Part shown: positions 26,666-34,530 of the stretch, piece by piece | How the letters are laid out: the number at the start of each line of letters is the position of its first letter | Position numbering within the stretch: the stretch's first letter is position 1 | Source: Saprospiraceae bacterium | GTDB lineage: Bacteria > Bacteroidota > Bacteroidia > Chitinophagales > Saprospiraceae | Assembly: GCA_028284395.1 (NCBI GenBank) | Contig: JANQRV010000224.1 | Location: 1 to 64,000, forward strand | Length of the DNA stretch: 64,000 nt | Direction: 5' to 3' | Program-made: the position numbers and the translations under genes | Notes under the pieces: generated by a model | Database searches by the model: none | Seen by the model: the letters and a program-made list of their open reading frames with translations, nothing else | Told to the model about the DNA's origin: nothing

Positions 26666-27527
26666 TAATGATGATCGGCCAACAGTTTTGATCCTAGGCG
26701 CTGCCTCTTGGCTTGGTTACCTCTTAATTACACAACTGCAAGTTCTTCGAAGATATCGATTGGTTGGGTCTTTACATCAACAGATACTGAGTATTGGTGA
26801 TGGAATCCATTTATTTCAAGCAAACCATGTTCATCAATATCTGGAGGCCTTGGATTCTTACGAACCAAAAATTGTGGTGAATTTCCTGCGAGGAGAAGAT
26901 GAGAACGGTCTTTATTTGCATAATGAGGTGATTAAATATTGTAAGAATAAAAGTACGCACTATATCTATGCTTCTTCTGCATTGGCTTTGGATGCATATC
27001 ACAACATTGATCTTACAGAAAATCTACTAGCAAAAAGCCAATCAGCTTATGGTAGCTTTAAAGCAAAATGCGAAGAACTGCTTTATCCAAGTCCTATCAA
27101 TTGGACAATATTGCGGTTTGCATCTGTTCAAGGATGGGTTCCACATAAAGCTACTCGGAATGAAAAATTCTTATCCAAATTATGTCAAGGTGAAAAGGTG
27201 CGAGTTGATCGAGGGGTTTTTCAAAATCGAATGTTTGCGAATGTCCTCATCAAAGGTGTACTTGAAGTTATACAAGAAAATATCACCGGGGTTCTTCATT
27301 TCGGAACTACTGACTTTTCGGAAGAGTTTTCCTTTCTTAAGAGACTTGCGATTGCATTTGGTTACGCTGACAAAATGGTAATGGAAGGGATGATAGAAAG
27401 AAATGTAAACTTAGTCACTATCCCCTCCAGAATTTTTAAAGAGCTTGAAGGAGATTACAGACGGACGGAGAAGGATACATTAAAAAGTATTGCTCAAATC
27501 CCTCATTTTCAAAAATATAAAAAATAG
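26658..27527 (+). CDS. RmlD-like SDR, probable 4-ketoreductase in nonulosonate pathway
   Basis: A 289-aa SDR resembling dTDP-4-keto-rhamnose reductase. It has a glycine-rich start (LILGAASWLGYLL), YASSALALD for the catalytic Ser/Thr region, and Tyr131-Lys135 in the YGSFK motif. It overlaps pseB by 8 bp and is followed by pseI after 4 bp. In a standard pseudaminic-acid cluster this place belongs to aminotransferase PseC, and acetyltransferase PseH is also expected; neither is present here. The simplest reading is that it reduces the 4-keto group to a hydroxyl, giving a UDP-6-deoxy-HexNAc. The final nonulosonate would then carry 7-OH in place of a 7-amino group. Family assignment is good; the reaction is inferred from context. 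Confidence 0.7.
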   Translation: MFNNDDRPTVLILGAASWLGYLLITQLQVLRRYRLVGSLHQQILSIGDGIHLFQANHVHQYLEALDSYEPKIVVNFLRGEDENGLYLHNEVIKYCKNKSTHYIYASSALALDAYHNIDLTENLLAKSQSAYGSFKAKCEELLYPSPINWTILRFASVQGWVPHKATRNEKFLSKLCQGEKVRVDRGVFQNRMFANVLIKGVLEVIQENITGVLHFGTTDFSEEFSFLKRLAIAFGYADKMVMEGMIERNVNLVTIPSRIFKELEGDYRRTEKDTLKSIAQIPHFQKYKK

Positions 27528-27531
27528 AACC

Positions 27532-28704
27532 ATGGATTTCAAGATTGGTGCAAAAAAAATAGGACAGAGCGAACCCGTTTTTTTTATTGCAGATATCGCC
27601 TCGAATCATGGAGGAGACCTTTCCTTGGCAAAGGAATTAATACATGCCTGCAAAGAGTCTGGTGTCGATGCCATCAAGATGCAAAACTTCTCTGCTGAAA
27701 CTATCGTCTCGGATCATGGATTCAAAAATCTAGGTGATATAAAAACTCATCAAAGTAGTTGGGGGGTATCGGTCTTCGAATCCTATAAAGCTGCATCAAT
27801 CCCATTTGAGTGGACATTGGAATTGAAGAGCTTGACAGAAGAACTAGGAATGGCTTACTTTACTTCCCCCTATTCACCTGAAATTGTAAAAGCTGTTGCG
27901 CCATATGTCGCAGCATTTAAACTTGGATCCGGTGATATTACCTGGCATGAGGAAATAGAAGTTATGGCATCTTATGACAAACCAATAGTGATTGCTACTG
28001 GTGCAAGCGATCTTTCAGATGTTGAGATGGCAATGAGAGTGGCATTGGAAAATTCGAATAAGATCTTACTTTTGCAATGTAACACCAACTATACCGCAAA
28101 ACATGGTGAACCTGAATCAGTTACCATGGAAAGATATAGTAACATCAATTTAAGGGTTCTGGGTTCCTATGCTCAACTCTGGCCCAATATTCCACTGGGC
28201 TTATCAGATCATACTCATGGCAGTCTAACTGTACTTGGGGCAGTTGGACTTTTTAATTGTTGTGCGGTGGAGAAACACTTTACTCTTGATAGCTCTCAAA
28301 CAGGACAAGATCATCAATTCTCAATGATGCCTTCGGAATGGAGCAGAATGGTGAAAGAGACGGCCGCTCTCAAGGCTGTATTGAAATCAAATATGAGTTA
28401 CTACCAAAGACTTGAGATCGTTAAACAGCATGTGGACCGACCAGATTTTCTTGAGTTAGCAATTGGAGATGGAGTAAAGAGAGTTCAAAAAAACGAAGAA
28501 AACACGGTAATTGTACAGAGAAGGTCGATCAGAGCTGCAAGACCACTGATTACTGGGCAAATTCTAAGAAAAGAAGACCTAGTTGTTTTAAGGCCTTGTC
28601 CGGAGGATGGATTCCCTCCTTATGTACTGGGCAATTTGCTCGGAAAGACATTAAATCAAGATTTGGAAAAGGGACAATATTTGCAGAGAAACCATATCGA
28701 ATAA
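27532..28704 (+). CDS. pseI: Nonulosonic acid synthase (PseI/NeuB family)
   Basis: A 390-aa synthase that condenses a 6-deoxy-HexNAc with phosphoenolpyruvate to a nine-carbon acid. I use the ATG at 27532; a longer frame from 27490 overlaps the upstream gene. The NeuB TIM-barrel shows FIADIASNHGGDLSLA, DAIKMQ, TSPYSPE, KLGSGD, the metal-site regions GLSDHTHG and VEKHFTLD. A C-terminal SAF (antifreeze-like) domain begins near RRSIRAARPLITGQIL. It is about 40 residues longer than typical PseI, the excess lying between the barrel and the SAF domain. It sits between the reductase and the PseG-type hydrolase, as expected for sequential steps. Confidence 0.9.
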   Translation: MDFKIGAKKIGQSEPVFFIADIASNHGGDLSLAKELIHACKESGVDAIKMQNFSAETIVSDHGFKNLGDIKTHQSSWGVSVFESYKAASIPFEWTLELKSLTEELGMAYFTSPYSPEIVKAVAPYVAAFKLGSGDITWHEEIEVMASYDKPIVIATGASDLSDVEMAMRVALENSNKILLLQCNTNYTAKHGEPESVTMERYSNINLRVLGSYAQLWPNIPLGLSDHTHGSLTVLGAVGLFNCCAVEKHFTLDSSQTGQDHQFSMMPSEWSRMVKETAALKAVLKSNMSYYQRLEIVKQHVDRPDFLELAIGDGVKRVQKNEENTVIVQRRSIRAARPLITGQILRKEDLVVLRPCPEDGFPPYVLGNLLGKTLNQDLEKGQYLQRNHIE

Positions 28705-28733
28705 CTTAGATTAACTTTCAGAAACAATTATCT

Positions 28734-29744
28734 TTGGATACTGCTTGGATCCGGGTTGACGCCAGTCCCAAAATAGGTAGGGGGCATCTTTCTCGATGCA
28801 CTGCATTGGCAAATATGCTTTGTAAATACTTTAAGGTCAGCTTCCTGATTAAGAGGGAATTTAAATCGTACTGTGAATCGTTGATTTCCGATTGGAAGGT
28901 ATGTTATATTACCGATGAATCTGATTTAGATAAGTTATTATCTAGAAGAGATTTATTGATTGTAGATCACTATGAGATCGATGAAGAATGGCGAGTCAGG
29001 TACCAATCAGCTGTACAAACATTAATTGTCATAAATGACATACCAGGAAAAATATATGGTGCAGATGTGATAATTAATCATTGTCCTGGAATTAATCAAG
29101 AGAAATATTCGACACCAAAGGAAACCAAGTTCTTATTAGGTCTAAAGTATGCGATTCTTCGACCAGAATTTCTTGAGTATGCTCTCAATGAAAATCCAGG
29201 AACTCATGGAGAGGGAATCTTTATTTGCTTCGGAGCTGCTGATCCATACCATCTCGGATATTTCACAGCAAAGGAACTTTTAGCATCTGGCTTTAAGAAT
29301 CCCATTAATTTAGTAACCCCTTTAGTTAACAGCGAATTGGAACATCTATGTATTAAATATCAAAATTTGGAGATAGTTCATCAATTATCAGCATCTGAAA
29401 TGATCAATTTTATGCGTCGTGCGAGATTACTTTTGCTATCCTCTAGCATTTTGAGCTTTGAAGCCATTGCACTGAGAAAACCTTTTTTTGCGATCTATTT
29501 CATGGAGAATCAACGGCTCATTTATGAAGGCCTGATTGCAAAGGGAATGGCTGATGGCCAAGGAAAGGTTAGTTCTTCAAAGGATCTAATTGGTATTTAT
29601 AAACGAATAGAACGACTATATTATTCCGCTCAGATTCTTGAACAAATGGTGGAGAAACAGCGACAATTCTTAGACGGGAAATCAGGAAGACACATTGGCG
29701 AGACATTATATGAGATTCATGAGGGAAGAACCGAAAGGTTTTAA
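28734..29744 (+). CDS. pseG: UDP-sugar hydrolase, PseG-like
   Basis: A 336-aa GT-B-fold protein that releases UDP from the 6-deoxy-HexNAc before condensation by PseI. The N-terminus IRVDASPKIGRGHLSRC carries the conserved Gly-His (His18), corresponding to the catalytic His of characterised PseG, and VDHYEID also fits. The C-terminal half has FICFGAADP and a SSSILSFEA nucleotide-binding segment. The start is TTG, 29 bp after pseI. Its substrate here may lack the 4-acetamido group of the classical PseG substrate, given the absent PseC/PseH. It ends the nonulosonate group; a sulfotransferase gene follows after 70 bp. Confidence 0.85.
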   Translation: MDTAWIRVDASPKIGRGHLSRCTALANMLCKYFKVSFLIKREFKSYCESLISDWKVCYITDESDLDKLLSRRDLLIVDHYEIDEEWRVRYQSAVQTLIVINDIPGKIYGADVIINHCPGINQEKYSTPKETKFLLGLKYAILRPEFLEYALNENPGTHGEGIFICFGAADPYHLGYFTAKELLASGFKNPINLVTPLVNSELEHLCIKYQNLEIVHQLSASEMINFMRRARLLLLSSSILSFEAIALRKPFFAIYFMENQRLIYEGLIAKGMADGQGKVSSSKDLIGIYKRIERLYYSAQILEQMVEKQRQFLDGKSGRHIGETLYEIHEGRTERF

Positions 29745-29814
29745 CGATGCATTTGTTCGTCGAAAGAAAGCGATCGGTAATTTCTTATTTTCGCCAAGTT
29801 AAAAGTAAGAATAG

Positions 29815-30966
29815 ATGGAAATAAATATTGAAGCTTTACAAAGAAAGAAGTTCATCTTCATTGGCGGTGCTCCTAGAAGTGGAACTACGTTGTTATGTAA
29901 TTTAATGGATTCTCATCCGGAGCTTCTAGTCTTTCCCCTTGAACATTCGACTGTGGAGCAGTTCTTTTGGCATAGCGGAAATTTAGAGTTTTTTCGAAAT
30001 ACATTTATTTTTCATCGAAGCAGTGGTCAACAAAGCATTATGGCTACTGATAAGGAACTAGAAAAATATCGTCATAAAATTTTGAATGAATATCAGAAAG
30101 AATTTGACTTAAATGTTGATACCGCTTTGTACTGTAGTGGTTACCTTGAGTATTTGGAATCTCATGGAATAGAGCTGAGAACGATTCTTGAAGCCCTAGT
30201 ATTTGGATTGGTTAAGGGTAATGAGTTTGCCAGAAGGAAGCTTGAAACTGCAAAATATGTAGTTTTTAAGCAACCCTTTTATACGGAGTTATTTGCATCG
30301 TTTACTTATAACCATCTTCCCGAATCTAAGTTTGTGCATATTCTCAGGAACCCAGTTGCGCGGTATGCATCTGCAAAACAAAGGAGAATCGACCTACATA
30401 AGTTGAATAACAAGAGATTATCCCATATTAACAGAGTCAATTTTGTTTTAGGACATACTGAATTAGATATCTCAACAAGAATTTTGGCAGATAAAAATCT
30501 TCATCAGATTGGTAGCGAAAGCTATAGAATAGTGAAATTTAAAGATATGCTATCTGATAGAGAAAATTTCTTCAAGGAGTTATCATTATGGTTGAAGATA
30601 GAATTTAACCATTCCTTTTTTGAAAAGCCAACTCGGCTAGGGAAATTAGCTATAGCAGGTTCAAAATTAGTGCAAGGGAAAAATGTAGATATCCGCGCAA
30701 TTGAAAGAAAGGACCATTACCTAGCTATCACATCAAAAACCGAAAGAAAACTTCATCATTACTATTTGTCATTGAATAACAAAGGCTCTCAAAATGACTC
30801 CAAAATATTTGCTGCCCTCTTTTCACTCCTATTTCCATTTTATCTTTCTTCTTTCAAACATTATGTCTATCAAATATTAACGATGCCTCATCTTTTCTTT
30901 TTGGATAGATCAAGATTAATAGAAGGGGTGAAAAAGAAAAAACTTTCTTTAAGCGGTGCAACTTGA
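29815..30966 (+). CDS. PAPS-dependent sulfotransferase
   Basis: A 383-aa sulfotransferase. The 5'-phosphosulfate-binding loop is GGAPRSGTTLL (17-27) and the 3'-phosphate site is HILRNPVARYASAK, both close to consensus. The C-terminal part has hydrophobic stretches (FAALFSLLFPFYL and QILTMPHLFFL), so membrane association is possible. It would transfer sulfate from PAPS to a sugar or lipid-linked intermediate in the cytoplasm. The PAPS supply could be the CysDNC set at 1155-4101. The position directly after the nonulosonate genes does not by itself reveal which residue is sulfated. A 44-bp repeat starts at its stop codon. Confidence 0.88.
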   Translation: MEINIEALQRKKFIFIGGAPRSGTTLLCNLMDSHPELLVFPLEHSTVEQFFWHSGNLEFFRNTFIFHRSSGQQSIMATDKELEKYRHKILNEYQKEFDLNVDTALYCSGYLEYLESHGIELRTILEALVFGLVKGNEFARRKLETAKYVVFKQPFYTELFASFTYNHLPESKFVHILRNPVARYASAKQRRIDLHKLNNKRLSHINRVNFVLGHTELDISTRILADKNLHQIGSESYRIVKFKDMLSDRENFFKELSLWLKIEFNHSFFEKPTRLGKLAIAGSKLVQGKNVDIRAIERKDHYLAITSKTERKLHHYYLSLNNKGSQNDSKIFAALFSLLFPFYLSSFKHYVYQILTMPHLFFLDRSRLIEGVKKKKLSLSGAT

Positions 30967-31007
30967 CCTCCTCTCTAAATTGGTTGCATAAATGGGGAAG
31001 AGGACAC
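30964..31007 (+). repeat. 44-bp post-stop repeat, copy A
   Basis: The sequence begins with the stop codon, TGACCTCCTC, and contains GGTTGC and GGGAAGAG before ACAC. A relative starts in the same way at the stop codon of the next gene (32734). The two align over their full length with one 1-nt gap. Confidence 0.65.
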
Positions 31008-31125
31008 TTCGGTTAATCCCCAGATTACAAATGCTGATTTTTGTCCTAAATACTAGCTTGCTAATTATAGAAATCTAGCAAATTAAAGATTTATTATAAA
31101 GCTTTATTAACTTAATATTTATAGA

Positions 31126-32736
31126 GTGAACTCTGAAAGAATACATTTTTCCAACCCATTCTTGGAAACGTATTTACGAAAGTTTGGCGGAGCAAGATTA
31201 GAAACTAGGTATTTCAGAAGATTTTACAAAGATACATTTTCGCCGAGAGATCGCCGAAAAAATATCTTAATTTATTCAGGGATTGGTAGTATGTATCTAT
31301 CACCTATTGAAGTTTTGCTTTACCACCTATTTCTGGCGAAAGGTTTTGATGTTGAATACTATATATATGATGAAAAAATCCCTATAAATGAAGTGATCAC
31401 TAAAGATCGTATTGAGAAATATGGAAAAGAACGATTCTGGAGTACTTCAGTTAGAAACGCAGAAAGACTTCTCAAAGCGTCGAAAGTTGATTATCAATTC
31501 ATAACAATTAGTTCGAAAGTACAAGACATTTTAGATGGAATCCCAAAAAAATTGGAGTCAATTTTGAGGTTCCAATTTGACGGAATAGAGTTTGGGGATA
31601 TTGTTAAGGGAGTCATGTTTAGATATTATAAGTCAATTTCTTTTGGGGAAGACGCCTTAGAGATTGCGAGAAGTTTTTTGATATGTGCTTTGACAAATTA
31701 TTTTCAAATCAAGGAAATTTGTAGTTCCAAGAATTATGAATTCATTCTATTTTCACATGGGATATATTGCACTTGGGAGCCAGTGGCTCAATTCTGCAGA
31801 AAAAACCGTTTAAAGTATGTCTGTTATGACAGAGCAAAGACGAGAGGACATTGTAACTATAATTTGAATTATCCTTCGCCGAATTGGTCCATCTCTGCCG
31901 CATGGGACAGGCTGGAAAACTATGAGTTAACTTATGATGAAGTTAAAAAAGTAGATCTCTATTTGCAAGAGCGCATACTTCAAAAAGGTGATGTATTTAG
32001 TTACAACTTTTCAGGCAAAGTATCTAGTTTAGATACTCTAAAATCTCGGCTTGGAATTCAAGAAAAATCTAAAGTGGTGACGATATTTACAAATCTCATC
32101 TGGGACGCTGCCAATGTTTCAAGAGATATTGCATTCGAATCACCACTTAGATGTATTATAGCGACGATCATGAAATATGGTATGCGAGAAAATGTCCATA
32201 TCCTTATTCGCATTCATCCCGCAGAAAAAGTACTTGGCACTAAAGAAAGATATGGCCAACTAGTGCGAGAAGAACTTTCGAGTGTACCTAATAATGTAAC
32301 AATTGTTGAACCAGAGGACGATATTAACTCTTTTTCTATATTAGATATTTCAGATATCGGAGTTGTCCATACTTCTACTGTTGGGCTTGAAATGGCCATT
32401 GAGAATAAGCCAGTAATTCTAATTTCAGATACACATTATAGGGATAAGGGATTTACTTATGATGCAATAAGTGCTCCCCATTATTTTCAAATTCTAAATA
32501 AACTGATTGCATGTCAAGAACCTCTTCCAAATCAGGTGAAATTAGCTAAAAAATATTTCTATTTGATGATGTTTGAATATCAACATAAAATGCCGATGAC
32601 ATTTACTCGTAAGGGAGCGTTTGATGGCTATGGTTATAAATCTTTTAATAATCTATTAGAGGATCAAGATGCTCCAATTAATAAAATTGTAGACAGAATC
32701 GTCGAAGGAGATTTTGATGATTTCATTTTTCGGTGA
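31126..32736 (+). CDS. Capsule-synthesis-like GT-B protein, unassigned
   Basis: A 536-aa protein with GTG start that I cannot place in a named family with certainty. The C-terminal half looks like a GT-B nucleotide-sugar domain of the capsule polysaccharide/CDP-glycerol transferase kind: VVTIFTNLIWDA, then ILIRIHPAE, and VVHTSTVGLEMA. These resemble motifs of KpsC/KpsS-type Kdo transferases (HP and S-T-x-x-E segments). The N-terminal half includes NILIYSGIGSMYLSPIEVLL and a long helical region. There is no signal peptide. Between a sulfotransferase and the flippase, in a locus making CMP-nonulosonate, it is a candidate for the transferase that adds that acid. That is inference only. Confidence 0.55.
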   Translation: MNSERIHFSNPFLETYLRKFGGARLETRYFRRFYKDTFSPRDRRKNILIYSGIGSMYLSPIEVLLYHLFLAKGFDVEYYIYDEKIPINEVITKDRIEKYGKERFWSTSVRNAERLLKASKVDYQFITISSKVQDILDGIPKKLESILRFQFDGIEFGDIVKGVMFRYYKSISFGEDALEIARSFLICALTNYFQIKEICSSKNYEFILFSHGIYCTWEPVAQFCRKNRLKYVCYDRAKTRGHCNYNLNYPSPNWSISAAWDRLENYELTYDEVKKVDLYLQERILQKGDVFSYNFSGKVSSLDTLKSRLGIQEKSKVVTIFTNLIWDAANVSRDIAFESPLRCIIATIMKYGMRENVHILIRIHPAEKVLGTKERYGQLVREELSSVPNNVTIVEPEDDINSFSILDISDIGVVHTSTVGLEMAIENKPVILISDTHYRDKGFTYDAISAPHYFQILNKLIACQEPLPNQVKLAKKYFYLMMFEYQHKMPMTFTRKGAFDGYGYKSFNNLLEDQDAPINKIVDRIVEGDFDDFIFR

Positions 32737-32778
32737 CCTCCTCCCAGAAAGAGGTTGCCTGATTAGGGAAGAGAACAC
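32734..32778 (+). repeat. 44-bp post-stop repeat, copy B
   Basis: Begins TGACCTCCTC at the stop codon and shares GGTTGC and GGGAAGAG with copy A at 30964-31007. Confidence 0.65.
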
Positions 32779-32808
32779 CATGATTCAACTGGTATTCATC
32801 AAAATATA

Positions 32809-32829
32809 TATGAAAAGACGCTTTTCATA
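32809..32829 (+). terminator. Hairpin in gap before flippase
   Basis: TATGAAAAG (32809-32817), loop ACG, CTTTTCATA (32821-32829): a perfect 9-bp stem. No U-tract follows, so a terminator role is uncertain. The rest of the 276-bp gap shows nothing recognisable. Confidence 0.35.
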
Positions 32830-33012
32830 CATGTCCTAGAAAAGCTCTACGATGGTATAGAAGAATGCATCCGATATTCAATTATGAACCGGGACATCAT
32901 TCGCTCGATTATTTGAAATAATCACGATGAAATCTATTTCGACAAAAAAGTAAATTTTTAAACAACTTCCTATTCAACTTCTCTGGTCTAATATCGGGGA
33001 TAACTATCCTAA

Positions 33013-34530
33013 ATGTCAAACAGATCTCGTAGATTGAAGGTTTTGATAGATGCCATAAGCAATTTGTCAATTCGATTTGGAACCAACATCTTGTCCTTCA
33101 TTACATTACCACTCTATATAAAAGTCTTTGGCAAAGTAGAGTATGGTGTTTTTCTATTGGCTTATGGTCTAATTGAGTCATTGGTCTTTTTTGACTTTGG
33201 AATAGGAAGTGCACTAGTGAAATATACTGCTTTGTATAATGGTCATAATTTTGAAACTAAAGATGAATTGAATTATGCTTTTTTCATTAACTGGACAGTA
33301 AGAATTGCGCTCGTTTTAGCAATTATTTTTTCACTCATAACTTTAACAATAGGATTTAATATCGAAATGTTTTTCAAAGTGGGGCAGGATCATAATTCTT
33401 TAGCTAGAAATATTTTTACTGTCTTTGCTTTGTACGTTTTATTTTATGGTGTTCTTAGACAAGCTCAGTATTATTTAGAAGGGTTGGAAGAGTTTGTTTT
33501 CCTAAATAAAACAAAGCTAATTCTTGTATTTCTCCTGTTTGTTCTTTATTTGATGGTTTTATTTTTTCCGATTGGGATTATTGAATTTGTAATATTGTTT
33601 GCTATATCGAATCTGGTTCCATATTGTATCTATTTTTTACGACTTATTAAATCTGGATTAATTGATTTGAGGAGCTGGAGTTCAGCTAGTTTTTTTGAAA
33701 AACCAAAAGAAGAGTATTTGAAGTTTAGTTTAAATATGTTTTATGTCCAACTAACTTCCTTTTTTTTTACATTATTCGATAAATTCATTATAGGCGCCAT
33801 GTTGGGACCTGTACAACTTGTATACTATAATGCAGTTACTAAATTATCTTTTATTGTTAGGATGATTAATAATCAATCATTACTGGTTTTGAATCCTATG
33901 ATCGCAAAAATTTCAAAGGAAAACTTGTCAAACACTGAATCAATTATAGAAAAAGTAAGTCTTATTCAATTTATAGTTATTCTTCCAATAGTAGCAGGAG
34001 TTTCAATTTTGATCTACCCTTTTATTGATCTTTGGCTCGGGAAAGATTTTCTACCCTATACACATTGGGGTATTTTTGCATTATTAATTTACGTAATAGG
34101 CCCATTTTCTGGTATGATACAGAGGGTCCTGAAATTTGGGGGATTTGATCACCTACTTGTAAAAGTTAATATATTTTTAGTCTTAATAAACCTATTTTTT
34201 TCCATATTACTTACAAATTTTGTAGGTATTGGGGGCCCAATCCTTGGTTCACTAATTCAAGTATTTCTTTCGGTTCTCACTTTCCAATATTTGGGAAGGA
34301 AGCTTCTTGGTGTTAAGGGGGGGCGATTCGATACACACCTTCTAATTAGTTCTTTCATTGCTCTGTTAGTATGCTTACTTGGGTTTAAGTGGTTACAATT
34401 ATTTCCTATAGTTAGCTGGTTGAATCTGATATTTTTTGCTTTGGTACTTACCATTCCATTGTCCCTACATCCGGCGTATATATTGTTTTTTCACCCAAGA
34501 TATCGAGTGGTTAATTTATTTCGATTATAG
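33013..34530 (+). CDS. wzx: Polysaccharide flippase Wzx, copy 1
   Basis: A 505-aa membrane protein with 12-14 hydrophobic segments and the start FGTNILSFITLPLYIKVFG typical of the polysaccharide_synt (MATE/MOP superfamily) flippases, followed by GVFLLAYGLIESL. It would move the undecaprenyl-linked repeat unit to the periplasmic face. Codon use is strongly AT-biased, as in the genes around it. It is followed, with a 1-bp overlap (TAGTG), by a heparinase-fold gene. A second flippase is at 61532, so the region has two Wzx proteins. Confidence 0.9.
   Translation: MSNRSRRLKVLIDAISNLSIRFGTNILSFITLPLYIKVFGKVEYGVFLLAYGLIESLVFFDFGIGSALVKYTALYNGHNFETKDELNYAFFINWTVRIALVLAIIFSLITLTIGFNIEMFFKVGQDHNSLARNIFTVFALYVLFYGVLRQAQYYLEGLEEFVFLNKTKLILVFLLFVLYLMVLFFPIGIIEFVILFAISNLVPYCIYFLRLIKSGLIDLRSWSSASFFEKPKEEYLKFSLNMFYVQLTSFFFTLFDKFIIGAMLGPVQLVYYNAVTKLSFIVRMINNQSLLVLNPMIAKISKENLSNTESIIEKVSLIQFIVILPIVAGVSILIYPFIDLWLGKDFLPYTHWGIFALLIYVIGPFSGMIQRVLKFGGFDHLLVKVNIFLVLINLFFSILLTNFVGIGGPILGSLIQVFLSVLTFQYLGRKLLGVKGGRFDTHLLISSFIALLVCLLGFKWLQLFPIVSWLNLIFFALVLTIPLSLHPAYILFFHPRYRVVNLFRL

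Noticed and set aside
16060-27527. dTDP-rhamnose pathway from RfbA and the RmlD-like protein
   Set aside because: No RmlB or RmlC is present, and the RmlD-like gene overlaps pseB inside another pathway.
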